This document shows positions 25,232 through 36,565 of a DNA stretch of 64,000 nucleotides, piece after piece. Location: assembly GCA_023078555.1 (NCBI GenBank), contig CM041204.1, positions 1,398,923 through 1,462,922 of the forward strand, in the 5' to 3' direction. Both the position numbers and the translations under genes were made by a program. Below the pieces are notes generated by a model. The model was not told where the DNA came from. It worked only from the letters and a program-made list of their open reading frames with translations, and ran no database searches. Origin of the DNA: Ulva prolifera (lineage: Eukaryota; Chlorophyta; Ulvophyceae; Ulvales; Ulvaceae). Each line of letters starts with the position of its first letter. Within the stretch, counting starts at the first letter, position 1.

Positions 25232-27915
25232 CCCCAGATTGTCTACCAGTCCAGTGACATCACCAACGCTGCCGATGGCATGCAACATTACTAAACCATT
25301 TGGAGTGAGGATGCAGTGATCGCTCGTGACGTCGTACAATGATGCCAATAGTCCACGCGATCTCCTGTGTGTGCGTGTTTGCACGTCCTGGATCACAATT
25401 GAGACTCGCGTCCCGGCTCGACAGATGCCGAGCTGCGCCGGTGCCAGCAGCACTCTCGACGCACTGAGCGGGGTGCTGGGTCACCCAGTTGCGGTTTGGG
25501 AAGGCAGCTTGTACATGAATTTCAGGAGGCACAATACATCCATTCGAGGACTGATGAGGTTCCTCTCCTGTGTTGCCTTCCCCTTGCGTCACGCCTGATA
25601 CCCGTTTGGACCTGTCTTCTTGGCGGTGCAGAACATCGTTTGCCGCTGCACTTTGCACCAACACGAGACAAAGCATGTGCACATGTGGGCGCGCTCCGGG
25701 TTGCGGCTGATGCGCTGGTCGTGGCGTTTCAGCGCATGTAGTACCGTGCGGCAGGGCTTCTCATACACGCCACGCGCGACAGCATGCTGAGTGTTTCCGC
25801 CATCCGCAAATGAGAACCATCGGCAACATATATATCCACTGTCGACGTCTTCAATTTGAAGTATGTGTATCGCTGGCAATATGCGACCAGCTTGTTCTTC
25901 AAACGTCCCGACACAGCGGGATGTGAAAAACAGATTTGTTGTGATTGTGGTGTGAACACCATTTTCGAACATTTACGTTGACGAGGTGCTTTCGCGTTCG
26001 ACGAGTGCCAGGTTTAGACTGTGTGTTCGTTACATACCCGCGGAATTCCTGGAAAACAGGGCCACGTTAGGTAAAGTGACCGGTCACCCGCGGACGTGAC
26101 CACTAGCACGCCTGGCGCCATCCGACCGCGGCTGCACTTTGCATAGGCTCGGAAGTGTTCCACGGCTTTTGGAATCACTCTCACACATTGCAATTCCGAT
26201 TTTCAACGTTGCCCATGTTTGACTGTTGTTGGAAGCGCACGCTGTTAGTGACGCTGGGACAGCTTTATGATTATCCTGCATAACGCAGACTTAGCTGATC
26301 ATATCCTTTAAGAAGGATTCTTTCTATTTGTCGGCGTCAGAGCAAGATCAGCTAGCGGGCAGCCTGAATCCTTTGGGGCAGTTGCGCTCGTGGTGCACAA
26401 CCCGCTGCTGCAGCCCGTCGCTTGAGCTATCGGGGCCCTTAAAGGACAAGTGTGACAATATTTGACAAAATCAGGTTCATGGCAGTATAGGCGGCGGTGA
26501 GACATGGTGCGGGTTGAAGAAGTCAACATCGTTGCATGTGCTGCTTGTCTGCAAAGCCTGATTTAAACACGGCACCTGTCTACTGACAACTTCTATTCAG
26601 ATGTGTTGTCGATGTACCTGTGTTGCGTGTCAGTGCGTACCAGTCGACATTCTTCTCCGCCGTGGCGACAGCCGGTCCGTGTGCAACCAGTTGGAGCGCT
26701 CCCCTGTTGCCTTGTTGGCGGAATAAAAGCTTGAGTTGACCTTCAACATAATAATTGCTGCTGCAGGTAGACGAAAACGATGGTTTTGATGGACAGGTGT
26801 GGATACTGTGTCATGTAGCACTCACAGGAAGACAAGCTTGCCCGCGCGTCGATGGCTGCCCCTTTGCACAGCCCTTTCACAACATGTTCAGAACGTGAAA
26901 CACGCCATGGTGTAGGGGAGCGAGGTCAACATTCCCAAGCTAGAAGCCCTCAATGGCCATGCAGAGCATTTCCAAGTGCGTCCTACAGGTCTCCTCTTAA
27001 ACATAGCTTTCCAACTTCTGCAGTTCTCGTCAGGCACATCAAAGCACCAGACACGCTGACTCTACGTATTTATCCGGATTCTTGAGTCGGGCAAGCTACA
27101 TCAATGGCCGCCTCCTGTGCTGTGTCCCGCACGGTCCCGTTCATGCAGCGCTGGATCACGGCTAGAAAGCTGTTCTATGCTGTGTCCAGATCGAAGGATT
27201 CAAGAGAGCATTATCGCGCGGTGCTGGAGGATCCAGATTCTTGCGCTTCCTTTCACGCAGAAAGGATTCTGGGGGGGCCCCGAGTGCGGACACAATCACT
27301 CTAGATGACATGTTGACATTCAGCCCGGTGTGCTTTTTCTGATTGCTTCTCTCAGAAAAGACATCACAAGACAACTTGGCAGCTCCACGTGCCATCAGGG
27401 GTGGATCCATTGTGCCCTGAAGAATGTGTTCTGGCCTGCTGTCGTCTTGCCTACTTCCCGGTACACACAGGTGCAATAATGTGGTCGTAAGAGAGGTTGG
27501 ACATGTGAATTCTCCTCCAAACCTCATGTACGTGGCTATCAGCCAGAGGTCTATAGTGCTGCTGTATGTTGGTTGGAACCGCCGGGATGCAAGAGCATCT
27601 GGTAGCAGTAGCTGGCACGTGCGATCATGAACAGAGCCCGCACTACAGCAGCTGCCACTTGTGTAATTGCACTTGATAATTGACACATTCTCTAGGCTTT
27701 GCATGGTGGATTGTCTTGATTTCTCATGCCGGGGCGAGGTCCTCATGTGCAGTGGCCCACCTCAGCTCTTGGGATCCGTGCTCCCAGCGAAGCTTCGTCA
27801 TAGAGTCCGGTCTTCCAAGGGTGTGATCACGAAGGGGAGTGTTACAGAGTTCAGCCTGGTGGACTGACCTCTGTGAGACGGCCAGCTAGTCCACATATGC
27901 AGTCTCGTTTCTCAG
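25232..27915. other. no recognised gene; may hold 5' exons of the kinesin
   Basis: This 2.7-kb stretch is less GC-rich than the kinesin. Frames such as 27162-27746 (minus) have no recognisable motif. KCBP proteins usually have about 100 residues before the MyTH4 domain, and the first recognised kinesin exon begins with an acceptor, so one or more short leader exons probably lie here. I could not locate them. Confidence 0.4.
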
Positions 27916-30900
27916 TCCGCCACCTCTGACGAAGTTCATGTCCAGCCTGCACTCCTCTGTCCCGGAAATTGCGCTCCTGACCCTGGACCCACCGCAGGAC
28001 CTCATACCCACTTCGCTGCTCAAGCTCACCGGCGAGAACACGACCCGCGCGGTCAAGATGTTTGCGGGCACTCTGAAGTACATGGGCGAGACAACGGAGG
28101 ACATATCGCATGAGACCGCGATCGAGGTCGCCCAGAAGCTGCTGCATCAGGCGATTAAGCGGCCGGACCTCAAGGACGAGCTGTACATGCATCTCATCAA
28201 GCAGACCCGGGGCAACCCGAACATCGACACAAAGCTGCGGGCCTGGGAGCTCTTCTTCCTCGTCGCCTCGACGATCCCCCCGAGCAAGCTCTTCATCGGC
28301 CTCGTCTCGGAGTACATCCACAACATCGCGAACGACGAGACGGAGAACGACGAGCTGCAGCGCAAGGCGGACATGAGCTGGCGGGCGCTGAAGCGGTCGG
28401 CAAAGGCGGGCGCGCGGCACACGCTGCCGTCGTTTGAGGAGATTGACGCCGCGATCCGCGGCCAGTCCCTGCAGACGATCGTGTTCTTCCTCGACGAGAC
28501 GTTCGAGGACCTGCACTACGACATCACGACGACGGTGCAGGAGGCCGTCGAGCAGCTCGCGAGCGTGATCAAGCTGCACAACTACACGACGTTCACGCTG
28601 TTCGAGTGCCGCAAGGTCGCGGACCCGAACCGTGCGGGCGCGGAGAGCCTCGTGGAGGAGCACGTGCTCCTTGACGATCACAAGTACATTGCGGATGTGC
28701 TGTACGAGATCCGCAGCCTGCGCGGCGGCAAGGAGGCGTACAGCAGCCGGCTGCTCTTCAAGAAGCGCATGTTCCGGGAGACGGACGAGGCGATCACGGA
28801 GACGCAGTTCGTCAACCTGTCGTACGTGCAGGCGCAGTACGACTACCTGCAGGGGAACTACCCGGTCGTGCGCGACGACGCGAGCCAGGTGTGCGCGCTG
28901 CAGATCCAGGCGGAGGTCGGGCCGACGCTCGTGGACCAGGAGGATGCCGTGCTCACGTGCATCGAGAAGTGCGCCCCCCTTCCCCCCCTCTGTGCTGAGG
29001 CCCCTCTGCTGTGCTATGCTTTGTAGTGTTACTGATTTTAGTTGTGGTCTGGGTGAGCAGCTGCACGGTACAGTTGGTGAACTGGGTATATGGAGTTTGT
29101 GGTGGGCCTGTGTCTGCCGGAACAGGGCTGCAACAGGGCTACGCCGCTAGCGTGGAGCGGCGGCGCCATCAGTGCCAGCCATCAGTGCCAGCGGGGATCG
29201 GAAGCTGGGGAAAGCAGAGTGGGGTGAGGAGGCATGCATGCTGATGTCGGCATGCAGACTCCTTTGTGTGGAGGGAATGTGGACTGCGTCGGCGCAGGGT
29301 GTGGCGGACGCCGCGAGCAGCCCGGCTTGGAGCAGAGTGCTCCTCTCGGCACAGGCATTAAATGCTGCTGGGATAGTGACAGTGGGCCAGGCTGCACGTG
29401 ATTTTGCCTGCAGACTGGCACCCTGCTGCTGGCCAGCCATGTGCTTGTCTGGGTGCAAGAGTGTGGCATGCATATGGGGCAGCTGACGTGCATGGAGCTG
29501 TGTATTCCCCATGCATTGATTAGTAAGTTTGCAGATGACTGACTGGAAGGCATCCTGACTGATATCCCAGCTCCAGATGGTCTTCTATCTTAATCTGATC
29601 CTCATTAGACATCATTGTAGCTGCTGCATGCAGCCTACATGCCATGCATGCAACCTCATGCCAACTCGGTCCCAGCTTGTACCTCCGCTGGCAGCAGCAG
29701 CAGCACGTGGCAGCAGGAAAATTCAAAAAAGCCCCCAGAAATTCACAACTGCTGGCCCACGGAGCCCGCTGTGGACACATGCCACAGCGGCCAGTAGTCG
29801 CACCCTCGCGGCAGAGCCCCCTGCTCCCTTTCACCGTCCCCACACCTCGCCAATCGGGACCCCTCACCGCCGCTCGCTGCCGCAGGTTCATCACGAACTC
29901 GGCGCTGATGACGCGGCCGCGCGAGGAGTGGCTTGCGGACGTGATGGGCCGCTACAAGGCGCTCGAGCAGTTCAGCAAGGAGGACGCGCGCCTGCAGTTC
30001 CTGCGCATCCTGCGCTCGCTGCCGTACGGCAACTCCATCTTCTTCTCCGTGCGCCGCATCGAGGACCCGATCGGGCTGCTGCCCGCGAAGCTCATCCTCG
30101 GCATCAACAAGCGTGGCGTGCACTTCTTCCGGCCCGTGCCGAAGGAGTACCTCCACTCCGCCGAGCTGCGTGACATCATGCAGTTTGGCTCCTCGACGCA
30201 GGTGCGTGGTCTGGCTGGCCACCCGCTCACGAGTGTGAATGCGGATATGCGGTGGTGATGTGGGATGGGAGTCCTGGTATGGTGTGGAGTCACTGCAGCG
30301 TGGCTGTGGCTGGGGAGTCGTGCTGTTGGTTGCGGCAGGCACAGTCGGCAGCTGCCATGGACTGTGCTGTTGCCTGTGGCTGCGCAGTCAACCCAGGCAC
30401 GCTGATCGGAGCGCAGCACGGTGTGGCATGGTCCATCCGCACGGGACATTGTGAAGGTAGCGCCGTGCACCGCTGTCGTCTCCTGGTGTGCGCCAGCCAG
30501 GCGTGTTTCAGGCTGCCTTGTAAGGCCTGACTGGCCAAGTGCGTCACGTCTGTGACAGTTGTCCGCAATCTACAGAGGTGGCATGCTGATGTGCACCGCC
30601 TGCGTGTCTTGTCAGGCTCGTGAGCCTCCCCTGCTCATTGCAGCCAGCCTTGGAAGCACCCTCGGCGTTGTCCACAGTAGCAGGTGGCAGCATTGGTGCC
30701 GTAGTCTTGCACCAGGAACTGCATTGTGAGCATCGTCCACCTGAATCTATCGTTTCCCGGAGTTATTACTGCGCTGCATCTCCCTGCCTGGCTGTTTGTG
30801 GAGCACGTCACGACCGGCCTTCTCGGCAGTACGTTGAACGTAAGGGGCCATCCCTCCTGCGCTGCCGACGGGCCTGCAGATGCGGCAAACCATCATGTCA

Positions 30901-33900
30901 GTCATGCGTGACGGGGGGGGTGTGTGGCTGCAGGCGGTGTTCTTCAAGATGCGTGTCGCCGGCGTGCTGCACATCTTCCAGTTTGAGACGCGGCAGGGCG
31001 AGGACATCTGCACGGCCCTGCAGACACACATCAACGACATCATGATGAAGCGGTACAACAAGGCGAAGCAGACGGGCGCGGCCGACCGCGAGCTGCCGCA
31101 GGCGAACTTCGGCCCGAAGTACGAGCAGCACGTGAGCAGCATGCAGAAGAGCCTGGAGGAGGCGAAGCAGAAGATGGTTGACCTCGAGAAGGCGGAGCGC
31201 TCCGTCGCCGCCGACCGGGTGCGCCTCGCTCGACCCGCCCGGGCCTGCTTTTGAAAAGCTGGCGGCGACATAGCGGCAATGTGGAGGCTCACATGGCCGG
31301 CTGCATGGCACCACACGTGCTGCCCGCTATTGCGGCAGGCTTGGGCTGGTGGGGGTGGATGCCGTCACAGACTGGCATGCCGGCATGGACCCATCGTGTT
31401 GCATGCGTATGGTAATGCATGCACTGCAGGTCCGGGAGTGCACTCGATCGCTGCTGCTTGGTGGGACCACCGATACGGCATGCAGTGGGAGGTGCATCCC
31501 GTGATGCCATCCACCATTGGGAGTCATGGAGGGATGTGCTGTGTTCACATGCGTGATGATCTCCGCCGAGTCTCACAGCGCCCCGCCCCGCGTGTGCAGG
31601 ATCGTCTCAACGAGGAGGTCACGGACCTGCAGCAGCAGCTGCAGTTTGAGAAGGAGGCGAAGGAGAAGACGGTCGCGCAGGTCGAGCACCTGCGCGCCGA
31701 GAGCGCGAAGCTCGCGGCGGAGGTCCACGCCGCGAAGGCGGGCGGCCCCGCGAACAACGGCGACGTCGACAGCCTCAAGGCCGCCCTCGAGGAGGCGCAG
31801 ACGGAGGGCAACAAGCAGCTGTCCCGCATCGAGGAGCTCGAGGGCGTCGTCGCGCGGCTCAGCAAGGAGCGCGACCTCATCAACAAGAAGATGGACCGCG
31901 TGCAGACGCAGAAGGAGGCCGAGACGAAGGCCCTCAAGGCGCAGCTCGACGCGTCGGTCGGGGAGGTGCAGACGGAGGTCAACGAGCGCGACCGCCGCAT
32001 CAACGAGCTCATGGAGGAGCTCGGCAACCGCGAGGTGCGCGCTGTGTGCTGCGTGCTGTGCGTGGTGACCCGAGGAGGCCCGCGTGTGGGATTGCGCCTG
32101 GCTGTGGGTTCGCCGTGTGCGGTCATGTGCACCTAGGACCGGCATGGTGATGTGGTGGCATGCCTGCCAGCCGGTCTGAGACAGCTGCGGGGACGATGCA
32201 AGCAGGTGGGAATGTCGCCATGCCACAGGCAGCCCGCGCCGCGGGTGTCGACTGGGTGCGGCCAGGCCGAGGGCAGTTGGGGTGACCAGTTCTGTTTCTC
32301 ATCTGAGACGACGCATCTGCTTTGTGAGGTCCAGAATTGCGTCGACAGCCTGGACCATTATGAGTGTCCGAGTGTCGCCTGCCACAGAGGCTGGGGGGCA
32401 GATCGCTTTCCAGCGGCCCGCAGGTGGGTCTGCAGCGCTGGCATCAGGCCTGCATGTAGCTGCACCTGCTTCATGTACAGCACAGCATCGTCAGCACAGG
32501 GTGTCTGCATGGCTGGCTGGCTGGTGCACTGTCAAGGATGACTCATCAAGTAGACAAGCATATATCTGACTTTTCTGAGCGACGCCCTTGAAAGACCTGA
32601 GGCCTTGCACCCAGCCAGCCAGCCATGGGATGCCCACCTGAAGCACCTGCACCCTCGTGCTTTGCACATGGCTGACATAACGCCTGGCACTGCATGTATG
32701 TCCGAAGTGCCTGCCATATGTTGAGAGCACATTGCTCATGTATCTGTCTCCAGACGATTTCACGCCAGATCGTCTCCTGTCCAGAGGACGCCTTAGCCCA
32801 ACTGTGGCACGGTGCCCCGTCTGGCATGCCCCTCTGGCTGCGGGCGCTGAGCCTCACAGCATGCCTGTGCTGCAGGTGCTCCTGAACGAGGTGAAGAACG
32901 ACCTCAACAACCTCAAGGTCGACATGAACGAGCTCGAGGAGCTGCGGGAGTTGCGGGCGGACGTCGCCCGCAAGGAGAAGGCCCACGCCGACCTCATCGC
33001 CAGCCAGGCCAAGCGCTTAGATGAACTAGAGGCCCTGTACAAGGAGGAGCAGGTGCCCCCCACTCCACCCTGCACCCCTCAGCTGAACAAGGCCGTTGCC
33101 TGTAGACACGGACGGCTGTGCCGCAACACCTCTGCTTGGCGGGTGTCTGTGCCTGCATCGCTGCCGCTTGGTGATCACAGCAATTGTACTGATGGCAGAG
33201 TCGGGTTTGAGATGATGAGACCAGCTGGAGCTCCGGTGGTGCAGGTGACACGCAAGCGGTTGTTCAACACCATCCAGGACATGAAGGGCAAGATCCGCGT
33301 GTTCTGCCGGGTACGGCCGATGCTCGACTTTGAGTCCGAGCGCGGCCAGAAGATCGCGATCTCGATCCCCGACGAGCTCACCGCAGCGCACTTCTGGAAG
33401 GACGAGAAGAAACCCCGGGAGTACCCCTTCGACCAGGTGCCCCTCCTGCCCCTGCCTCTCCGAAGCCCTTCTGCCGAGCCCCGTCCGCGTGGCCTGCACC
33501 TCGGCAGTGCTCCACAACTCCGCGTTCAGCAGCACGTGCATGCCGTACATGCATGCTGCCATTCCCAGTCACCGCAAACTGATCACGTGCATCGTGGGCC
33601 ATCGATCGCGAATGTTTGACTCTGATGCCCCGACATCTGCCGTCGCCATCGTCCCGTTGTGAAGAATCGCTTGCTGCCAAGCAACGGCAGGTGATGCTGT
33701 CACTCGTTCCCTCACTGGCAGCAGGACCTACACAACTCGGTGCGTGCAGGTGTTTGGCCAGAAGGACCCGCAGGAGCGCGTGTTTGAGGAGACCAAGTAC
33801 CTCGTGCAGTCGGCCTGCGACGGCTACAACGTCTGCATCTTCGCCTACGGCCAGACCGGCAGCGGCAAGACGTTCACGATCTACGGCACAGACCCCGACC

Positions 33901-34742
33901 CCGGGCTCACGCCCCGCGGCGTCACGGAGCTCTTCCGCGTCATCGAGTCGAATCACAGCAAGTACACGTTCTCGGTCAAGCTCTACATGCTCGAGCTGTA
34001 CCAGGACACGCTGATGGACCTGCTGCCGGCGAAGGACGACCGCCTGACGACGAAGCTCGACATCAAGAAGGACGCGCACACGGGCATGGTGTCGGTGCCC
34101 GGCGCGCTGTGCGTGGAGGTGACGTCCGCGAAGCAACTGCTCGCGGAGATCTCGCGCGGGCAGAAGAGCCGGCACGTGAGTAGCACGCAGATGAACCGCG
34201 AGTCGTCGCGGTCACACCTCATCATGTCGATCCTCATCGAGGCGACAAACTTGCAGACGCAGTCAGTGAGCCATGGGAAGCTGTCGTTCGTGGACCTTGC
34301 GGGGTCGGAGCGCGTGAAGAAGAGCGGCAGCGTTGGGGAGCAGATGAAGGAGGCGGCGTCGATCAACAAGTCTCTGAGCGCTCTCGGGGACGTGATCAGC
34401 GCGCTCGCATCAGAGCAGGCGCACATCCCATTCCGGAACCACAAGCTCACAATGCTCATGAGCGACTCGCTCGGCGGCAACGCGAAGACGCTGATGTTTG
34501 TCAACGTGTCGCCGACGGATTCCAATCTCGACGAGAGCCAGAACTCGCTGCTGTATGCGCAGCGCGTGCGCACGATCAAGAACGAGGCGCGCCGCAACGA
34601 GGACACGGTCGCGGTGACGGCGATGAAGAAGAAGATCGACTACTGGAAGGAACAGGCGGGCCTGCCGCCGCACGCACGCGACTACGTCGACCTCATGGAC
34701 GTCGAGGACGGCCGCCAGCTCGGCGAAACTGACGGCAACTAG
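27916..34742 (+). CDS. kinesin-14, KCBP type (MyTH4-FERM C-terminal kinesin)
   Basis: Seven exons: 27916-28968, 29886-30201, 30934-31218, 31600-32034, 32876-33052, 33245-33436 and 33750-34742. All joins are in phase. Counting from Met at 27938 gives 1142 residues. Order: MyTH4 (about 20-140, IPTSLLKLTGE, KDELYMHLIKQTRGNP), FERM (about 145-460, with the lobe end FFKMRVAGVLHIFQFET), coiled coil (about 480-735), motor from KIRVFCRVRP (about 764). The motor has P-loop GQTGSGKT, switch I NRESSRSH and switch II DLAGSE, all intact. The tail KKKIDYWKEQAG matches the calmodulin-binding segment of plant KCBP. Such motors move to microtubule minus ends, link microtubules to actin or membranes, and are switched off by Ca/calmodulin. 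An acceptor (CTCAG) precedes in-frame PPLTKF at 27916, so an upstream exon is expected. Third-position GC is very high. Confidence 0.95.
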
Positions 34743-36565
34743 CGGGCGTGCATGGGGGGCGTGTGAGGCGCAGCAGGCACAAGTTTTTTCCCGGCGCGAC
34801 GGTCGCCTCTTGGCGGCCGTAGTGGGGAGTTGCTCATGCGTCGCATGTGCGGCTGCCGCCATGAGGCTGCTCTTGGCCGGGGCGGGCGGCAGATGGCGCC
34901 TCGCCCGCGTGTCGGGGGAGGTGCCCATGGCGAGCGCTTCCGACATGCGCATGTATTTTTGTGGTTGCTGGCGCGGCCTGCCTCCATCCCGCCGTCCTGC
35001 CGTGGGTGGTGCGGAAGGGCCGGAGGGTGGCGGCGTTGGGCTGTGCTCGGCGGAGTGGCATGGTGGCCGCTCTGCGCTAGTTGCCGCGGCAGCAGCCACA
35101 GCGTCGGCTCCTGGGGCCGCATGTGCCCAGATGTGCAGGAACATATGCAGGGAAATTCATGCGTCCGCCGCTGTCTGAGCGCAGCTCTTTTATGTGAGCG
35201 TAGTTGAGCCCACGTCGTGCTGCACCTGGGCCTGCTTTTAAGTCAGTGTTGTTGAAACTGTGTCTTATCTATTGCGGCTGCTGGGGCCTGACAGGGGCGA
35301 CAGTCGGCATATGGCTGTGTTTTATTTTGACTGCGTGGCCTGGCCGTGTGTGGGTATCTGCACCCGCTCAGTGCAGCTCCGATAGATAGCGCACCGCATG
35401 CAGAAATCGCGGGGCAGACTCCCTTTCACCCCCTCATAGCTCTGCTGGCGACATATCTGCTATTGCGCGCAGAACCAGGCGTGTTGAAGCTCATATGCCG
35501 CTCGACGTGTCATTGGAGCATGGTTGGCCTGGCATGTGGCAGAGAGCTGTTCGGGGCAATGTTGACTGGTGGTCATGGCCTGCCTGGTTTTAGCTGGTTC
35601 GGGGAATACGGTGGGAAGAGGCTATATGCCACGGCCTTGTTTCATGGCCATCACCCAGATTCGGAAGGACAGGGGCGCGTCAGTAGCAAAGCTACTGTGG
35701 GCTTGTCTTGAATGAGTTGGTGACAGCTACAGGTATATGCGGCCTGCTGCAAGAGTGAACCTAATGGGTTCTGCAGGATGTGGCAGGGCACATGTTTCTG
35801 AAAGTGCCAATGTGCTCTGGCCCTGCTGGTTCTATGATTGAGAATTCGTAGGCCTCTTGCAGTCAAGGGAACGATTGTTGCCGGCAATGGCTGATGTGTG
35901 TGGGTCCGCCTGTGAAGCCACATACCGAATGGCTGATGTGAATTCGCCTCCACAAACATCAAGTAGCCTTTCCGTATCAATCTCATCGGCGCCATTCTGT
36001 GATTGCTAGCTTCGACACTGTAACACAGAGCTCACCAATGTAGCAAGGCATTATGATAGCATGTGTGGTCCCGGCTATCCAGAGTTGTTTCTGGCCTACG
36101 CGAGATCACCCAGTTCATCCATTTACTTTGCTTTGCCACCGTGATGATTGCCACGTTATGGGATCTGCCCTCATCATTGTCTTACATAGCACTCAACATT
36201 TGCATTATGTTCTGACGGCCGTTTTAATCTTGCGTTGTAGTTGCTTGAGCTTGGTTGCCATGGTTCAAAGTTGGAGCTTGCCTCGGTGTGGGCAAATGAA
36301 GCACACTATCGCGAGCCAGAGCAACACACTTTCCTCACCATGTGAAGTCATGCTCCTTTTGAGCACCCTAATTGTGGCCTGTTGGAGTGTGACGTGCTGT
36401 GGTGCCTGGAAATCATTTTAAATCTGCCAGACCGGTTCCGTGATGGTGAGCGCTGGCTGCCGTAGCAAATTGGAGACCAGTGCGTCATAGTTCCATCGCT
36501 ACATTTGAAAAACTCATGCCACTGTGTTGTATGGCTTGACATGCATAAATCTGTTGGAGAAATCA
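34743..36565. other. convergent intergenic region
   Basis: It lies between the 3' ends of the kinesin (+) and the lyase gene (-). Long frames near 34810-35210 are antisense or GC-rich coincidences without motifs. The 35346-35711 frame has no recognisable features. No repeats of note. Confidence 0.45.

Noticed and set aside
27851-28681. 276-codon minus frame
   Set aside because: Antisense to the kinesin MyTH4-FERM exon; Arg/Leu/Val-rich as expected from complementing GC-rich codons.
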